DNA of 64,000 nt from Streptomyces chartreusis (GCF_008704715.1 NZ_CP023689.1:3162001-3226000), one strand, 5' to 3'. Positions 28,694 to 38,119 are shown, numbered from the stretch's first letter. Program-made: numbers and translations. The notes: a model not told the origin generated them from the letters alone.

Positions 28694-28903
28694 CCGCGCG
28701 GGAGAGTCCCTGGCAGTGCATCGCCGGGGCGCCGAAGGAGCAAGTCCCTCCCTTGAATCTCTCAGGCCCCGTTACCGCGCGGGCGAGGCACATCTGAAAA
28801 GCGGGTCGCTGTGTGCACAGCGGCTCCACCCAAGGTGCAAGCCATGATCACCGTCTCCGGGATCATGGCGAACCTCTCAGGTTCCGATGACAGATGGGGA
28901 GGA
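28694..28903 (+). promoter_or_regulatory. Tandem glycine riboswitch (gcvT leader)
   Basis: Two glycine aptamers stand in line. Aptamer 1 has GCGGGAGAGTCCC, GGCGCCGAAGGAGCAAG, AATCTCTCAGGCCCC and ACATCTGAAAAG. Aptamer 2 (about 28835-28903) has CGAACCTCTCAGGTTCCG and GACAGATGGGGAGG. These are the conserved gcvT-motif elements. The downstream gcvT start is about 40 bases after the second aptamer. No clear terminator stem follows, so control of translation initiation is more likely. The remainder of 28520-28942 holds promoter sequence and no gene. Confidence 0.95.
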
Positions 28904-28942
28904 ACGACCTCGCCTGTCATGCCTTTGGGAGACAACGGACCG

Positions 28943-30061
28943 ATGAGCAGCACCGAACCCCGTCGTACCGCGCTCGATGCCCTGCATCGCTCGCTCGGCG
29001 CCACGATGACCGACTTCGCCGGCTGGGACATGCCCCTGCGCTACGCCTCGGAGCGCGACGAGCACAACGCCGTACGCACCAAGGCCGGCCTGTTCGACCT
29101 CTCGCACATGGGCGAGATCACCGTGACCGGCCCGGACGCCGCCCGGCTGCTGAACCACGCCCTCGTCGGCAACATCGCCTCCGTCGGCGTCGGCCGGGCC
29201 CGCTACACCATGATCTGCCAGGCCGACGGCGGCATCCTCGACGACCTGATCGTCTACCGGCTCGCCGAGACCGAGTACATGGTCGTCGCCAACGCCTCCA
29301 ACGCCCAGGTCGTGCTCGACGCCCTGGCGGAACGATCCGCCGGCTTCGACGCCGAGGTCCGCGACGACCGCGACGCCTACGCGCTGCTGGCCGTCCAGGG
29401 CCCCGAGTCCCCCGGCATCCTGAAGTCGCTGACCGACGCCGACCTCGACGGCCTGAAGTACTACGCCGGCCTGCCCGGCACGGTCGCCGGCGTCCCCGCC
29501 CTCATCGCCCGCACGGGCTACACCGGCGAGGACGGCTTCGAGCTGTTCGTGAAGCCGGAGCACGCCGTGGAGCTGTGGCAGGCGCTCACCAAGGCCGGCG
29601 AGGGCGTCGGCCTGGTCCCCTGCGGGCTGTCCTGCCGCGACACGCTGCGCCTGGAGGCCGGCATGCCGCTGTACGGACACGAGCTGACCACCGCCCTCAC
29701 CCCCTTCGACGCCGGGCTCGGCCGGGTGGTGAAGTTCGAGAAGGAGGGCGACTTCGTCGGGCGCGAGGCGCTGACCGAGGCCGCCGAGCGCGCCGCCCAG
29801 AACCCGCCGCGCGTGCTGGTCGGCCTGGTCGCCGAGGGGCGTCGCGTCCCGCGTGCCGGGTACCCGGTCGTCGCCGGCGGCGAGGTCATCGGCGAGGTCA
29901 CCTCCGGTGCCCCCTCCCCCACCCTGGGCAAGCCCATCGCCATGGCGTACGTCGACGCCGCGCACTCGGCGCCCGGCACCGCCGGGGTCGGCGTGGACAT
30001 CCGTGGCAGCCACGAGCCCTACGAGGTCGTGGCGCTGCCGTTCTACAAGCGGCAGAAGTAA
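28943..30061 (+). CDS. gcvT: Glycine cleavage system aminomethyltransferase (T protein)
   Basis: The product is 372 residues from ATG 28943-28945, with GGGAGA 10 bases upstream. It transfers the methylene group from the lipoyl arm of GcvH to tetrahydrofolate and releases ammonia. Recognisable segments are TDFAGWDMPLRY, TKAGLFDLSHMGEI with the folate-binding region, YTGEDGFELF, CGLSCRDTLRLEAGMPLYGHEL and the C-terminal barrel GEVTSGAPSPTLGKPIAMAY. It is the first gene of gcvT-gcvH-glyA-sdaA, under the glycine riboswitch. Confidence 0.97.
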   Translation: MSSTEPRRTALDALHRSLGATMTDFAGWDMPLRYASERDEHNAVRTKAGLFDLSHMGEITVTGPDAARLLNHALVGNIASVGVGRARYTMICQADGGILDDLIVYRLAETEYMVVANASNAQVVLDALAERSAGFDAEVRDDRDAYALLAVQGPESPGILKSLTDADLDGLKYYAGLPGTVAGVPALIARTGYTGEDGFELFVKPEHAVELWQALTKAGEGVGLVPCGLSCRDTLRLEAGMPLYGHELTTALTPFDAGLGRVVKFEKEGDFVGREALTEAAERAAQNPPRVLVGLVAEGRRVPRAGYPVVAGGEVIGEVTSGAPSPTLGKPIAMAYVDAAHSAPGTAGVGVDIRGSHEPYEVVALPFYKRQK

Positions 30062-30182
30062 CGCCACAAGAAGAGACTGACAGCGGCAGGCGCGTGACTC
30101 TGCGCACATTTCCGCTGATCACGCACGTATCCAGCGGTCCCTCATTCATCACCACTCCCGCGCGTACAGGAGAATTCAGGCC

Positions 30183-30560
30183 ATGAGCAACCCCCAGCAG
30201 CTGCGTTACAGCAAGGAGCACGAGTGGCTGTCGACCGCCGAGGACGGCGTCTCGACGGTCGGCATCACCGAGTTCGCGGCCAACGCGCTCGGCGACGTCG
30301 TCTACGCCCAGCTCCCCGAGGTCGGCTCGACCGTGACCGCGGGTGACACCTGCGGCGAGCTGGAGTCGACCAAGTCCGTCTCCGACCTGTACTCCCCCGT
30401 CACCGGTGAGGTCACCGAGATCAACGAGGACGTGGTGAACGACCCGGCGCTCGTGAACTCCGCCCCCTTCGAGGGTGGCTGGCTGTTCAAGGTACGCATC
30501 ACGGAGGAGCCGGCCGACCTGCTCTCCGCCGACGAGTACGTCGCCCACACCGCCGGCTGA
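30183..30560 (+). CDS. gcvH: Glycine cleavage system H protein
   Basis: The product is 125 residues, a full-length lipoyl carrier. The lipoylated lysine is in [14 protein letters not shown] near residue 63, flanked by the usual [21 protein letters not shown] and GGWLFKVRI. It shuttles the aminomethyl group between the P, T and L proteins. The start is ATG with AGGAG upstream; a 121-bp gap separates it from gcvT. The P protein (gcvP) is not in this window, as in other Streptomyces where it is elsewhere. Confidence 0.97.
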   Translation: MSNPQQLRYSKEHEWLSTAEDGVSTVGITEFAANALGDVVYAQLPEVGSTVTAGDTCGELESTKSVSDLYSPVTGEVTEINEDVVNDPALVNSAPFEGGWLFKVRITEEPADLLSADEYVAHTAG

Positions 30561-30575
30561 GGAGTCGTATCCCTT

Positions 30576-31862
30576 ATGTCTGACACGTCTGACAAGTCGC
30601 TTCTGAACACCCCCCTGCATGAGCTGGATCCGGCGATCGCGGCGGCTCTGGATGCCGAGCTGGAGCGTCAGCAGTCGACGCTGGAGATGATCGCGTCGGA
30701 GAACTTCGCTCCGGTCGCGGTCATGGAGGCGCAGGGCTCGGTCGCCACGAACAAGTACGCCGAGGGCTACCCGGGCCGGCGTTACTACGGCGGCTGTGAG
30801 CATGTCGATGTCGCCGAGCAGATCGCGATCGACCGGGTCAAGGAGCTGTTCGGCGCCGAGTACGCCAATGTGCAGCCGCACTCGGGTGCCTCCGCGAACC
30901 AGGCGGCGCTGTTCGCGATCGCCCAGCCCGGCGACACGATCCTGGGCCTGGACCTCGCGCACGGCGGCCATCTCACCCACGGCATGCGGCTGAACTTCTC
31001 CGGCAAGCAGTTCAACGTGGTCGCCTACCACGTGGAGACCGACAGCGGCCTGGTCGACATGGCCGAGGTCGAGCGCCTGGCGAAGGAGCACCGCCCGAAG
31101 GTGATCATCGCCGGGTGGTCGGCGTATCCGCGGCAGCTGGACTTCGCCGCGTTCCGCCGGATCGCGGACGAGGTCGGCGCCTACCTGTGGGTCGACATGG
31201 CGCACTTCGCCGGCCTGGTCGCCGCGGGGCTGCACCCGAACCCGGTCCCGCACGCCGACGTGGTCACCTCCACCACCCACAAGACCCTCGGCGGCCCGCG
31301 CGGCGGGATCATCCTGGCCCGCAGCAAGGAGTTCGCCAAGAAGCTGAACTCCGCGGTCTTCCCCGGCTTCCAGGGCGGCCCGCTGGAGCACGTGATCGCC
31401 GCGAAGGCGGTGTCCTTCAAGGTCGCCGCGTCCGAGGAGTTCAAGGAGCGCCAGCAGCGCACCATCGAGGGTGCCCGCATCCTGGCGGAGCGGCTGACCG
31501 CGCCGGACGCCCGCGAGGCCGGTGTGAACGTGCTGTCGGGCGGCACCGACGTGCACCTGATCCTGGTCGACCTGCGCGCCTCCGACCTGGACGGGCAGCA
31601 GGCCGAGGACCGCCTCCACGAGGTCGGTATCACCGTCAACCGCAACGCCGTGCCCGACGACCCGCGCCCGCCGATGGTCACCTCCGGCCTGCGCATCGGC
31701 ACCCCGGCCCTGGCCACCCGCGGCTTCACCGCGCAGGACTTCACCGAGGTCGCCGACGTGATCGCCGAGACCCTCAAGCCGGTCTACGACGCCGACGCAC
31801 TCAAGGCCCGGGTCAAGGCACTCGCCGACAAGCACCCGCTCTATCCCGTTCTGAACAAGTAG
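30576..31862 (+). CDS. glyA: Serine hydroxymethyltransferase
   Basis: The product is 428 residues. It interconverts serine and glycine with transfer of the one-carbon unit to tetrahydrofolate, using PLP. Key segments: [50 protein letters not shown] and the PLP lysine in [14 protein letters not shown] near residue 234. GGAGTCG precedes the ATG 15 bp after the gcvH stop, so it is co-transcribed with the cleavage system. It uses the methylene-folate that the cleavage system produces. Confidence 0.97.
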   Translation: MSDTSDKSLLNTPLHELDPAIAAALDAELERQQSTLEMIASENFAPVAVMEAQGSVATNKYAEGYPGRRYYGGCEHVDVAEQIAIDRVKELFGAEYANVQPHSGASANQAALFAIAQPGDTILGLDLAHGGHLTHGMRLNFSGKQFNVVAYHVETDSGLVDMAEVERLAKEHRPKVIIAGWSAYPRQLDFAAFRRIADEVGAYLWVDMAHFAGLVAAGLHPNPVPHADVVTSTTHKTLGGPRGGIILARSKEFAKKLNSAVFPGFQGGPLEHVIAAKAVSFKVAASEEFKERQQRTIEGARILAERLTAPDAREAGVNVLSGGTDVHLILVDLRASDLDGQQAEDRLHEVGITVNRNAVPDDPRPPMVTSGLRIGTPALATRGFTAQDFTEVADVIAETLKPVYDADALKARVKALADKHPLYPVLNK

Positions 31863-31870
31863 TTCCTTTC

Positions 31871-31918
31871 CGTGGGGTGTCCCGCACACTGGTCAGTGAG
31901 CGGGCGGGGCACCCCGCG
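31871..31918 (+). terminator. Hairpin after glyA
   Basis: GGGGTG...CCCGC at 31874-31885 pairs with GCGGG...GCACCCC at about 31900-31915, with a roughly 14-nt loop. It lies between glyA and sdaA and may reduce read-through into sdaA rather than end the transcript. Confidence 0.55.
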
Positions 31919-31954
31919 GAAGCCTTCTGCACCACCCCGTATTGAGGAGTCCCC

Positions 31955-33322
31955 GTGGCCATCTCGGTCTTCGACCTGTTCTCGATCGGCATCGGCCCGT
32001 CCAGCTCCCACACGGTCGGCCCGATGCGCGCGGCACGCATGTTCGCCCGCCGCCTGCACAACGAGGGCGTACTGTCCTCCGTCGCCTCCATACGCTCCGA
32101 GCTCTACGGCTCGCTCGGCGCGACCGGCCACGGCCACGGCACCCCCAAGGCCGTGCTGCTCGGTCTGGAGGGCGACTCGCCCCGCACCGTCGACGTGGAG
32201 ACCGCCGACGAGCGGGTGGAGAAGATCAAGTCGTCGGGCCGCCTGAGGCTCCTCGACGAGCACGAGATCCCGTTCGACTTCGACAAGGATCTCGTGCTGC
32301 ACCGCCGCAAAGCGCTGCCCTACCACGCGAACGGCATGACGCTGTGGGCGTTCGACGCCTCCGGCGAAGAGCTCATGTCCAGGACGTACTACTCCGTGGG
32401 CGGCGGCTTCGTCGTCGACGAGGAGGCCGTCGGCGCGGACCGGATCAAGCTCGACGACACCGTCCTGAAGTACCCCTTCCGCACGGGTGACGAGCTGCTG
32501 CGCCTGACCCAGGAGACGGGTCTGTCGATCTCGTCGCTGATGCTGGAGAACGAGCGGGCCTGGCGCACCGAGGAGGAGATCCGCGAGGGCCTGCTGGAGA
32601 TCTGGCGGGTGATGCGCGAGTGCGTGTCCCGCGGCATGGCGCGCGAGGGCATCCTGCCGGGCGGCCTGAAGGTCCGCCGCAGGGCCGCGAACACCGCCCG
32701 CAAGCTGCGCTCCGAGGGCGACCCGAAGGCGCTCGCGATGGAGTGGATCACGCTCTACGCGATGGCCGTGAACGAGGAGAACGCCGCGGGCGGCCGCGTC
32801 GTGACGGCCCCCACGAACGGTGCGGCGGGCATCATCCCCGCGGTCCTGCACTACTACATCAACTTCGTGCCGGGCGCCGACGAGGACGGCGTGGTCCGCT
32901 TCATGCTGGCCGCGGGCGCGATCGGCATGCTCTTCAAGGAGAACGCCTCCATCTCCGGCGCCGAGGTCGGCTGCCAGGGCGAGGTCGGCTCCGCCTGCTC
33001 CATGGCGGCCGGCGCACTCGCCGAGGTCCTGGGCGGCAGCCCCGAGCAGGTCGAGAACGCCGCCGAGATCGGCATGGAACACAACCTCGGCCTCACCTGC
33101 GACCCAGTCGGCGGCCTCGTCCAGATCCCCTGCATCGAGCGCAACGGCATGGCCGCGGTGAAGGCGGTCACGGCCGCCCGCATGGCGATGCGCGGCGACG
33201 GCTCCCACAAGGTGTCCCTCGACAAGGTCATCAAGACCATGAAGGACACGGGCGCCGACATGTCGGTCAAGTACAAGGAGACGGCGCGGGGAGGGCTCGC
33301 GGTCAACATCATCGAATGTTGA
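31955..33322 (+). CDS. sdaA: L-serine ammonia-lyase (iron-sulfur serine dehydratase)
   Basis: The product is 455 residues in single-chain form (beta then alpha domains). It converts serine to pyruvate and ammonia with a [4Fe-4S] cluster. It begins [24 protein letters not shown], the family signature. Cluster cysteines are expected in [24 protein letters not shown] and [12 protein letters not shown] 31955-31957 is preceded by GAGGAG. It stands 92 bp after glyA, so serine made from glycine can be drained to pyruvate; control by the glycine riboswitch is plausible if read-through passes the hairpin at 31871. Confidence 0.96.
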   Translation: MAISVFDLFSIGIGPSSSHTVGPMRAARMFARRLHNEGVLSSVASIRSELYGSLGATGHGHGTPKAVLLGLEGDSPRTVDVETADERVEKIKSSGRLRLLDEHEIPFDFDKDLVLHRRKALPYHANGMTLWAFDASGEELMSRTYYSVGGGFVVDEEAVGADRIKLDDTVLKYPFRTGDELLRLTQETGLSISSLMLENERAWRTEEEIREGLLEIWRVMRECVSRGMAREGILPGGLKVRRRAANTARKLRSEGDPKALAMEWITLYAMAVNEENAAGGRVVTAPTNGAAGIIPAVLHYYINFVPGADEDGVVRFMLAAGAIGMLFKENASISGAEVGCQGEVGSACSMAAGALAEVLGGSPEQVENAAEIGMEHNLGLTCDPVGGLVQIPCIERNGMAAVKAVTAARMAMRGDGSHKVSLDKVIKTMKDTGADMSVKYKETARGGLAVNIIEC

Positions 33323-33416
33323 CAATTCCACGTCAGGAACGCGTCAGCCGTGCCACGGTGGGGCATACACCCAGTCCAACTCCTGTCCCCCCACCGGTAC
33401 ATCAGGGAGTCCCCCC

Positions 33417-33974
33417 ATGCTGCGCGGCATCGACGTAAGCGCGTACCAGTCCTCGTCCTACGACACCGACGGCCTCTCCTTCGTCTTCATCAAGGCGACG
33501 GAGGGGCGTTCCTACATCAACCCCAAACTCGCCGCCCAGACGAAACGCGCCCGTGACGCCGGCCTGGTGGTCGGCTTCTACCACTTCCTCTGGCCGGGCA
33601 ACCTCTCCGCCCAGGCCGACTACTTCGTCGGCAAGGCCCCCGAGAAGGCGGGCGACATCCTCGCCGTCGACTGGGAGACCACGAGCGAGGGCACGCATGC
33701 CAGCAACGCGGAAAAGGACCTCTTCATCCGCAAGTTGCGAGAGAAGCGCCCGAACAACCCGGTCGTGCTCTACTGCAACCGTCACTACTGGCTCAACGTC
33801 GACACCACCTCCTACGCCGGCCACGGCCTCTGGATCGCCGACTACGTGACGGCCGGAAAGCCCCGCATCCAGGCGAAGTGGCGCTTCCACCAGTACACGG
33901 ACAACCCACTGGACAAGAACGTCGCGAACTTCTCCAGCAAGGCGGCACTCCGGGAGTGGGCCGAGAACGCCTGA
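33417..33974 (+). CDS. GH25-family lysozyme-like protein without a signal peptide
   Basis: The product is 185 residues and is a single GH25 domain. It starts GIDVSAYQSSSYDTDG with the first catalytic-site aspartate, then FVFIKATEG, GFYHFLWPG, the acidic pair in LAVDWETTSEG and HQYTDNPLDKN. Such enzymes cut the beta-1,4 bond of peptidoglycan. The ATG at 33417 has GGGAGT upstream, and the protein starts directly with the domain; no signal sequence is encoded. It may therefore be released by lysis, exported by another route, or act inside. A shared terminator follows at 33974. Confidence 0.9.
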   Translation: MLRGIDVSAYQSSSYDTDGLSFVFIKATEGRSYINPKLAAQTKRARDAGLVVGFYHFLWPGNLSAQADYFVGKAPEKAGDILAVDWETTSEGTHASNAEKDLFIRKLREKRPNNPVVLYCNRHYWLNVDTTSYAGHGLWIADYVTAGKPRIQAKWRFHQYTDNPLDKNVANFSSKAALREWAENA

Positions 33975-34006
33975 AGGGGCGCCTTCCCGGGAGGAGGGCG
34001 CCCCTT
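33974..34006. terminator. Bidirectional terminator
   Basis: AAGGGGCGCC (33974-33983) pairs with GGCGCCCCTT (33997-34006), a perfect 10-bp stem. It overlaps the last base of the GH25 stop codon and ends 11 bp before the convergent EF-hand stop. Confidence 0.9.
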
Positions 34007-34016
34007 CGTGGGTGTG

Positions 34017-34235
34017 CTACTTGTTCAGGAAGGCCCAGAACTCGTCGAAGGACAGGAGCTTGTCGCCGTTGAGGTCGCGGCTCCTGATGATCGCCTCGGC
34101 GACCGCCTCGGTGACGTTCCAGTCGCCGCCCTGCGCGAGTGCGGACTTGAACTCGGCGGCGGTGATGGTGCCGTCACCGTCCGCATCGATGCGCTCGAAC
34201 TGCTTGCGTGCTTCCTCGATGTCGATGTGCGCCAC
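34017..34235 (-). CDS. Small two-EF-hand calcium-binding protein (Cab type)
   Basis: The product is 72 residues from GTG 34233-34235 (GGGGCGG upstream). Two canonical EF-hand loops are present: DADGDGTITAAE (about 17-28) and DLNGDKLLSFDE (about 54-65). Both have acidic residues at positions 1, 3, 5 and 12, except that the second has Lys at 6 in place of Gly. Streptomyces has several such proteins (CabA to CabE), some affecting germination and aerial growth. I cannot say which one this is. It is cytoplasmic and faces the GH25 gene across a terminator. Confidence 0.9.
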   Translation of the reverse strand: MAHIDIEEARKQFERIDADGDGTITAAEFKSALAQGGDWNVTEAVAEAIIRSRDLNGDKLLSFDEFWAFLNK

Positions 34236-34319
34236 CGGTCCGCCCCTTTACTCGCGTCTACTCGCGTCTGTCGTGTTTGTACTGGCCTGCTGCCGCAGGT
34301 CACATTAGCCGCGGTCAGA

Positions 34320-35267
34320 TTAGCCGCCCACGCACGCCTCCAGTGCGGCGACCACCCACGCGAACTCCGCACGGTACGCCGACTCGGGCCCGCGGCCCTT
34401 CACGACGGACAGCAACTCGCGGTAACGGGCGACCTCGTCGCTCACACTCGACGTCAGGCGTTCCAGCACCATGGCCGGATCGGCGTCACCGATCAGGTCC
34501 CGCAGGATCCGCCCGGCCTCGGGCGACCCGGGGTCGACGCCCCGCCCGAGCGCCTCGGCGGCCAGGTGCACCAGCTTCCGGGAGAACCACATCGACGCCC
34601 CGGCCGGCGTCTCCGGCCCGCGCCCGGCCGCGTTGAACTCGGCCACCTTGCGCATCCGTGCCCGGAATCGCGGGTCCTGGATCAGCTCGGCCAGCTCCAC
34701 CCAGGCGTCCACCTGCTCGGACGTCGGGTCGTCCGGCAGATCCACGGCCATCTCCCGCATCCGGTCGCGGACCACCGGGTCCGCCGTGTCCAGTCCGTGG
34801 AACATCTCGTCCACGAACTCCTCCAGGACCCGCCGCCGCTCGGCGGCCGACAGTCGCGCCAGTCGATTCATCAAGGTCATCTCCTCGGTGGTCGAGCCGC
34901 GTCGTGCCACGGTCGACAGCACCGCACGGGTCACCTTCAGGGAGCGGATCTGGGCGTCCAGGGCGGCGACGTGCGTGGCCGCCACCGCTGCCACGTCCTT
35001 CTCGCCGCTGACCACCTTCCGTACGTCGTCCAGGCCCAGACCCAGTTCGCGCAGGGTGCGGATCAGCTCCAGGCGGGCGACGGACTCGGCGTCGTAGAGG
35101 CGATAGCCGCCGGAGGAGCGGGTGACCGGGTGCAGGACGCCCTCGTCGGACCAGTAGCGGATGGTCCGTACGGTCAGCCCGGTGGCCCGGGCCAGCTCGC
35201 CGATGGTGAAGAGTCCGGTGCCGTCGTGCGGGGGGTCTGGGGGGTGTCCCCCCTGATGACGCAGCAT
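34320..35267 (-). CDS. MerR-family transcriptional regulator
   Basis: The product is 315 residues. The MerR DNA-binding domain covers about residues 18-90: LFTIGELARATGLTVRTIRYWSDEGVL, then SSGGYRLYDAESVARLELI and the dimerisation helix. The long C-terminal region (about 120-315) has no ligand domain I recognise; it is helical and acidic, with RRRVLEEFVDEMFHGL. The start ATG at 35265-35267 lies 66 bp from the divergent GNAT start; a GACTC/GAGTC palindrome lies between them. MerR proteins usually act at such divergent promoters, so the acetyltransferase is the probable target. Confidence 0.87.
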   Translation of the reverse strand: MLRHQGGHPPDPPHDGTGLFTIGELARATGLTVRTIRYWSDEGVLHPVTRSSGGYRLYDAESVARLELIRTLRELGLGLDDVRKVVSGEKDVAAVAATHVAALDAQIRSLKVTRAVLSTVARRGSTTEEMTLMNRLARLSAAERRRVLEEFVDEMFHGLDTADPVVRDRMREMAVDLPDDPTSEQVDAWVELAELIQDPRFRARMRKVAEFNAAGRGPETPAGASMWFSRKLVHLAAEALGRGVDPGSPEAGRILRDLIGDADPAMVLERLTSSVSDEVARYRELLSVVKGRGPESAYRAEFAWVVAALEACVGG

Positions 35268-35298
35268 GTTTGCGAGTGTGGGCCTTCCACTGGGTGGA

Positions 35299-35311
35299 GA
35301 CTCAAGGAGTC
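35299..35311. promoter_or_regulatory. Candidate MerR operator
   Basis: GACTC-AAG-GAGTC is a perfect palindrome with a 3-bp centre in the 65-bp gap between the divergent MerR and GNAT genes. Confidence 0.5.
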
Positions 35312-35332
35312 GAACGGGAGGGAGAGGGCTTC

Positions 35333-35965
35333 GTGGAAACCCTGCGGGACATTCTCGACTCGGTGACGCGGGGCGTCTTCCCGCCCGCGGACGGCCGTAC
35401 GACGGTCCTCCCCCAGCCCTCCCGGCGCGACGCGGGCGTCCTCGCCTTCACCGCGCACTCCGTCGTCCTCACCGACGAGGACCCGGCGTGGGTGTACGAC
35501 ACCCTGCGCGAGGTGGACTGCGACGCGCTGGCCGCGCCGATGAACCCGCGCTTCCTGGCCGCCTTGATGGAGCGGACCGGGCGCGGGGCGGAGACCGTCG
35601 ACGCGGTCCTGGTCGCCGAACCGCTGCCGGGCACGCCCCCGCTCGCGCTGAGGGAGATCGAGGACGCCGGGCACTCCCGGGTCGGCTATGCCCGACGCCG
35701 GCGCGACGACGTGCGCGCGTGGGCGGCGGACGGCGGGGTGCTGGTGATGGGGCGCGGGGTCGCCGGGCGGCTGGAGGTCTCGGTGGAGGTGGACGAGGGG
35801 GTACGGCACCGGGGGCTGGGGCGCCTGCTGGTGACCGCGGCCCGGCATCTCGTCACGGAGCCCCTGTGGGCGCAGGTCACACCGGGGAACGCCCGCAGTG
35901 CGCGGACGTTCCAGGCGGCGGGCTATCGGCAGGTGGGCGCGGAACTGCTGCTGCACACGCGATAG
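35333..35965 (+). CDS. GNAT-family acetyltransferase
   Basis: The product is 210 residues from GTG 35333-35335, chosen because GGGAGGGAGAGGG lies 5 bases before it. The acetyl-CoA-binding part is in the C-terminal half: LEVSVEVDEGVRHRGLGRLLVTAA, giving the R/Q-x-x-G-x-G/A loop as RHRGLGR, followed by WAQVTPGNARSARTFQAAGYRQVG. The N-terminal 120 residues (AAPMNPRFLAALMERTG) are less conserved and probably form the acceptor side. The substrate is unknown. Control by the divergent MerR gene is likely. Confidence 0.85.
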   Translation: METLRDILDSVTRGVFPPADGRTTVLPQPSRRDAGVLAFTAHSVVLTDEDPAWVYDTLREVDCDALAAPMNPRFLAALMERTGRGAETVDAVLVAEPLPGTPPLALREIEDAGHSRVGYARRRRDDVRAWAADGGVLVMGRGVAGRLEVSVEVDEGVRHRGLGRLLVTAARHLVTEPLWAQVTPGNARSARTFQAAGYRQVGAELLLHTR

Positions 35966-35972
35966 GCGACGA

Positions 35973-35996
35973 CGGCCGGTGAAGGGCGTCCGGCCG
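35973..35996. terminator. Bidirectional terminator
   Basis: CGGCCGG (35973-35979) pairs with CCGGCCG (35990-35996), between the convergent GNAT and YVTN genes. Confidence 0.65.
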
Positions 35997-36004
35997 GGCG
36001 GCGG

Positions 36005-37186
36005 CTAGCGGAAGATGCCGGTGTGGCCGAGGGAGTAGCGGCCCGGCTGCGGGTACACGGCGAGGCCGTGCGGGCCCTCGCCCACCTGGATGCGGGCGAG
36101 TTCGGCGCCGGTGCGGGTGTCGATGGCGTACACCTCGGAGTCGTAGCGGCCGGAGAGCCACAGCACCTTGCCGTCGGCGGAGACGCCGCCCATGTCGGGG
36201 CTGCCGCCCTCGGGGAGGTGCCACTTCCGGGTCAGCCTGTTCCGGGTGAAGTCGAAGACGGAGACGGTGCCTTCGCCGCGGTTGGACACGAACATCTCGC
36301 GTGAGTCGCGGCTGACGTAGAGGCCGTGGGTGCCCTTGCCGGTGGGCAGGAGCTTCGGGGTGTCGAACTTGTCGCCGTCCAGCACCCACATGCCGTCGGC
36401 CATCATGTCGGCGACGTAGAACCGCTTGCCGTCCGGGGAGACCTTGACGTCCTGCGGCATGGCGCCGTCGAAGGGGAGCTTCTGCTGAGCGACGACCTTC
36501 ATCCTCTCGGTGTCGACCTTCAGCAGTTCGCCGCTGAACTCGCAGGAGACGATGAAGTAGCGGCCGTCGAGGGAGAAGTCGGCGTGGTTGACGCCGTAGC
36601 AGGTGACCGGTTCGGTTCTGATCCGCTTCATGGTGTGGGGGTCGCGGAAGACGAGTTCGCGGTCGAGTGAGGCCATGACGACGGCGTACTTGCCGTTGGG
36701 GGTGAAGTAGAGGTTGTAGGGGTCGTGGACCTCCACCTCCTCGCCCGCCTTGCCGGTCCTCGGGTCGATGGGGGTGAGGGTGTGGCCGCGGTTGTTGTTG
36801 ACCCAGAGGGTCTTCAGGTCCCAGGACGGGACGACGTGCTGGGGCTGGCGGCCGACGGGGATGGTCTCGATGACCTCGTACGTCTTCGGGTCGATGACGG
36901 AGACGGTGTCGGACTCGCTGTTCGGGACGTAGACGCGGGACGGGAAGTCCTTGACGACCGGGGAGAGCCGGTTCGGGCGGTCGGCGGCGTAGACGTCCTT
37001 CGGGTCGAGGACGGGCGGCATGCCGGGGAGGCCCTTGACGGGCTCGTCCTTCACCGGGGCGGGAACGGCGGCCTGGGTGCCGCGGGGTGTCCCGGTGTGG
37101 TCCTCGCTCTTGGGAGAGCCGGTGCCGCAGGCGGCGAGGGCGAGGAGGGCCAGGCCGGCGAGGAGGGTGCGGTAGGTGTGGTTCAT
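36005..37186 (-). CDS. YVTN beta-propeller lipoprotein
   Basis: The product is 393 residues from ATG 37184-37186 (GGAAGAAC upstream). The lipoprotein signal is MNHTYRTLLAGLALLALAAC, lipidated at Cys20. The mature chain is a seven-bladed propeller with repeated strand motifs: VYVPNSESDTVSVIDPKTYEVIETIPVG, the LTPIDPRTGKAG, DVKVSPDGKRFYVADM and EMFVSNRGEGTVSVFDF units. Such proteins often sit beside metal or respiratory systems, or bind cell-surface partners. Nothing here shows which. It is anchored on the outer face of the membrane and alone in its transcription unit. Confidence 0.88.
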   Translation of the reverse strand: MNHTYRTLLAGLALLALAACGTGSPKSEDHTGTPRGTQAAVPAPVKDEPVKGLPGMPPVLDPKDVYAADRPNRLSPVVKDFPSRVYVPNSESDTVSVIDPKTYEVIETIPVGRQPQHVVPSWDLKTLWVNNNRGHTLTPIDPRTGKAGEEVEVHDPYNLYFTPNGKYAVVMASLDRELVFRDPHTMKRIRTEPVTCYGVNHADFSLDGRYFIVSCEFSGELLKVDTERMKVVAQQKLPFDGAMPQDVKVSPDGKRFYVADMMADGMWVLDGDKFDTPKLLPTGKGTHGLYVSRDSREMFVSNRGEGTVSVFDFTRNRLTRKWHLPEGGSPDMGGVSADGKVLWLSGRYDSEVYAIDTRTGAELARIQVGEGPHGLAVYPQPGRYSLGHTGIFR

Positions 37187-37329
37187 CGGCAGTTCTTCCG
37201 GTGCGGCGGGGTGGGGGCGCCGCACTATTTAATGAGTATTACGCCGAAAACCACGCCATTTACCCGATTGGCCCCAAGTCACGGGTCGCCGTGACCGGCC
37301 CCGGAACGCCGCCTCTTCGACCCCGCCCG

Positions 37330-37833
37330 CTAGCGGTCCGCCACCCGCATCTCGAACCACGTCGTCTTGCCGCGCGGCAGCAGGTCCACGCCCCAGCGGT
37401 CGGAGAGCTTGTCGACGAGGAACAGGCCGCGGCCGCTGACGTCCATCTCCTGGACCGGCATCAGACAGGGCAGTCCGCGAGAGGGGTCCCGGACCTCGAT
37501 ACGGATCCAGCCCCGGCGGCGGCGCATCCGTAAGCCGAAGACGCGGGCGCCGGTGTGGCGGACGGCGTTGCCGACGAGTTCCGAGACGAGCAGGACCGCG
37601 TCCTCGGTCATCTTGGGGGTGAGGCCCCACTGGCGCAGAACCACCACTTGCGCGAGCCGGCGCGCGGTCGCGGCGGATTCCGGTCGGGAGGGCAGCGGAA
37701 CTTCCGCCTCCGTAGGATTTCCGAACAGTTCCAGCGCCTTTGAGGCAGCTTCGTCCTCGACCGCCGGCGACCAGCGCGCCGCAGTCGCACGGCCGTTTCC
37801 CCGCGGGTGTTCGACACCCTCCAGCCCCGCCAT
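37330..37833 (-). CDS. RsbW-like ATP-binding (anti-sigma type HATPase) protein
   Basis: The product is 167 residues from ATG 37831-37833; an open frame continues 53 codons upstream, so a longer form is possible. It is a HATPase_c_2 domain: N-box LLVSELVGNAVRHTGA, G1-like VRDPSRGLP and G2-like VSGRGLFLVDKLSDRWG, ending TWFEMRVADR. This is the SpoIIAB/RsbW-like fold, very numerous in Streptomyces. Members are kinases of anti-sigma antagonists or free-standing regulators. No partner sigma or antagonist gene is adjacent. The 286 bp upstream (37834-38119) contains nothing else I can identify. Confidence 0.85.
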   Translation of the reverse strand: MAGLEGVEHPRGNGRATAARWSPAVEDEAASKALELFGNPTEAEVPLPSRPESAATARRLAQVVVLRQWGLTPKMTEDAVLLVSELVGNAVRHTGARVFGLRMRRRRGWIRIEVRDPSRGLPCLMPVQEMDVSGRGLFLVDKLSDRWGVDLLPRGKTTWFEMRVADR

Positions 37834-38119
37834 GCCCCCATCATGGCCGCCCGCACGGTCCTCCGGGGCCGTTCCGGAGGAATACACCCCCCGGAAGCCT
37901 TCATTCCGCACCGACCCCTTGGCATATGACGGTGGCAGTTCGGAGTCCTCAACAGCCCGTCCGACCTGCGACGAAGGGTCTGCTGGAGGCAATCGACGGG
38001 CTCCCTCGACAAGGCACGCTTAAGGTTGCCTTAAGACTGCCATAAACCGCCCCATCGAGGGACCCGGGTCAGACACTCCGTCAATTGCAAGTGGTTCGGG
38101 GGAGTTTCAGATGTGAGAT

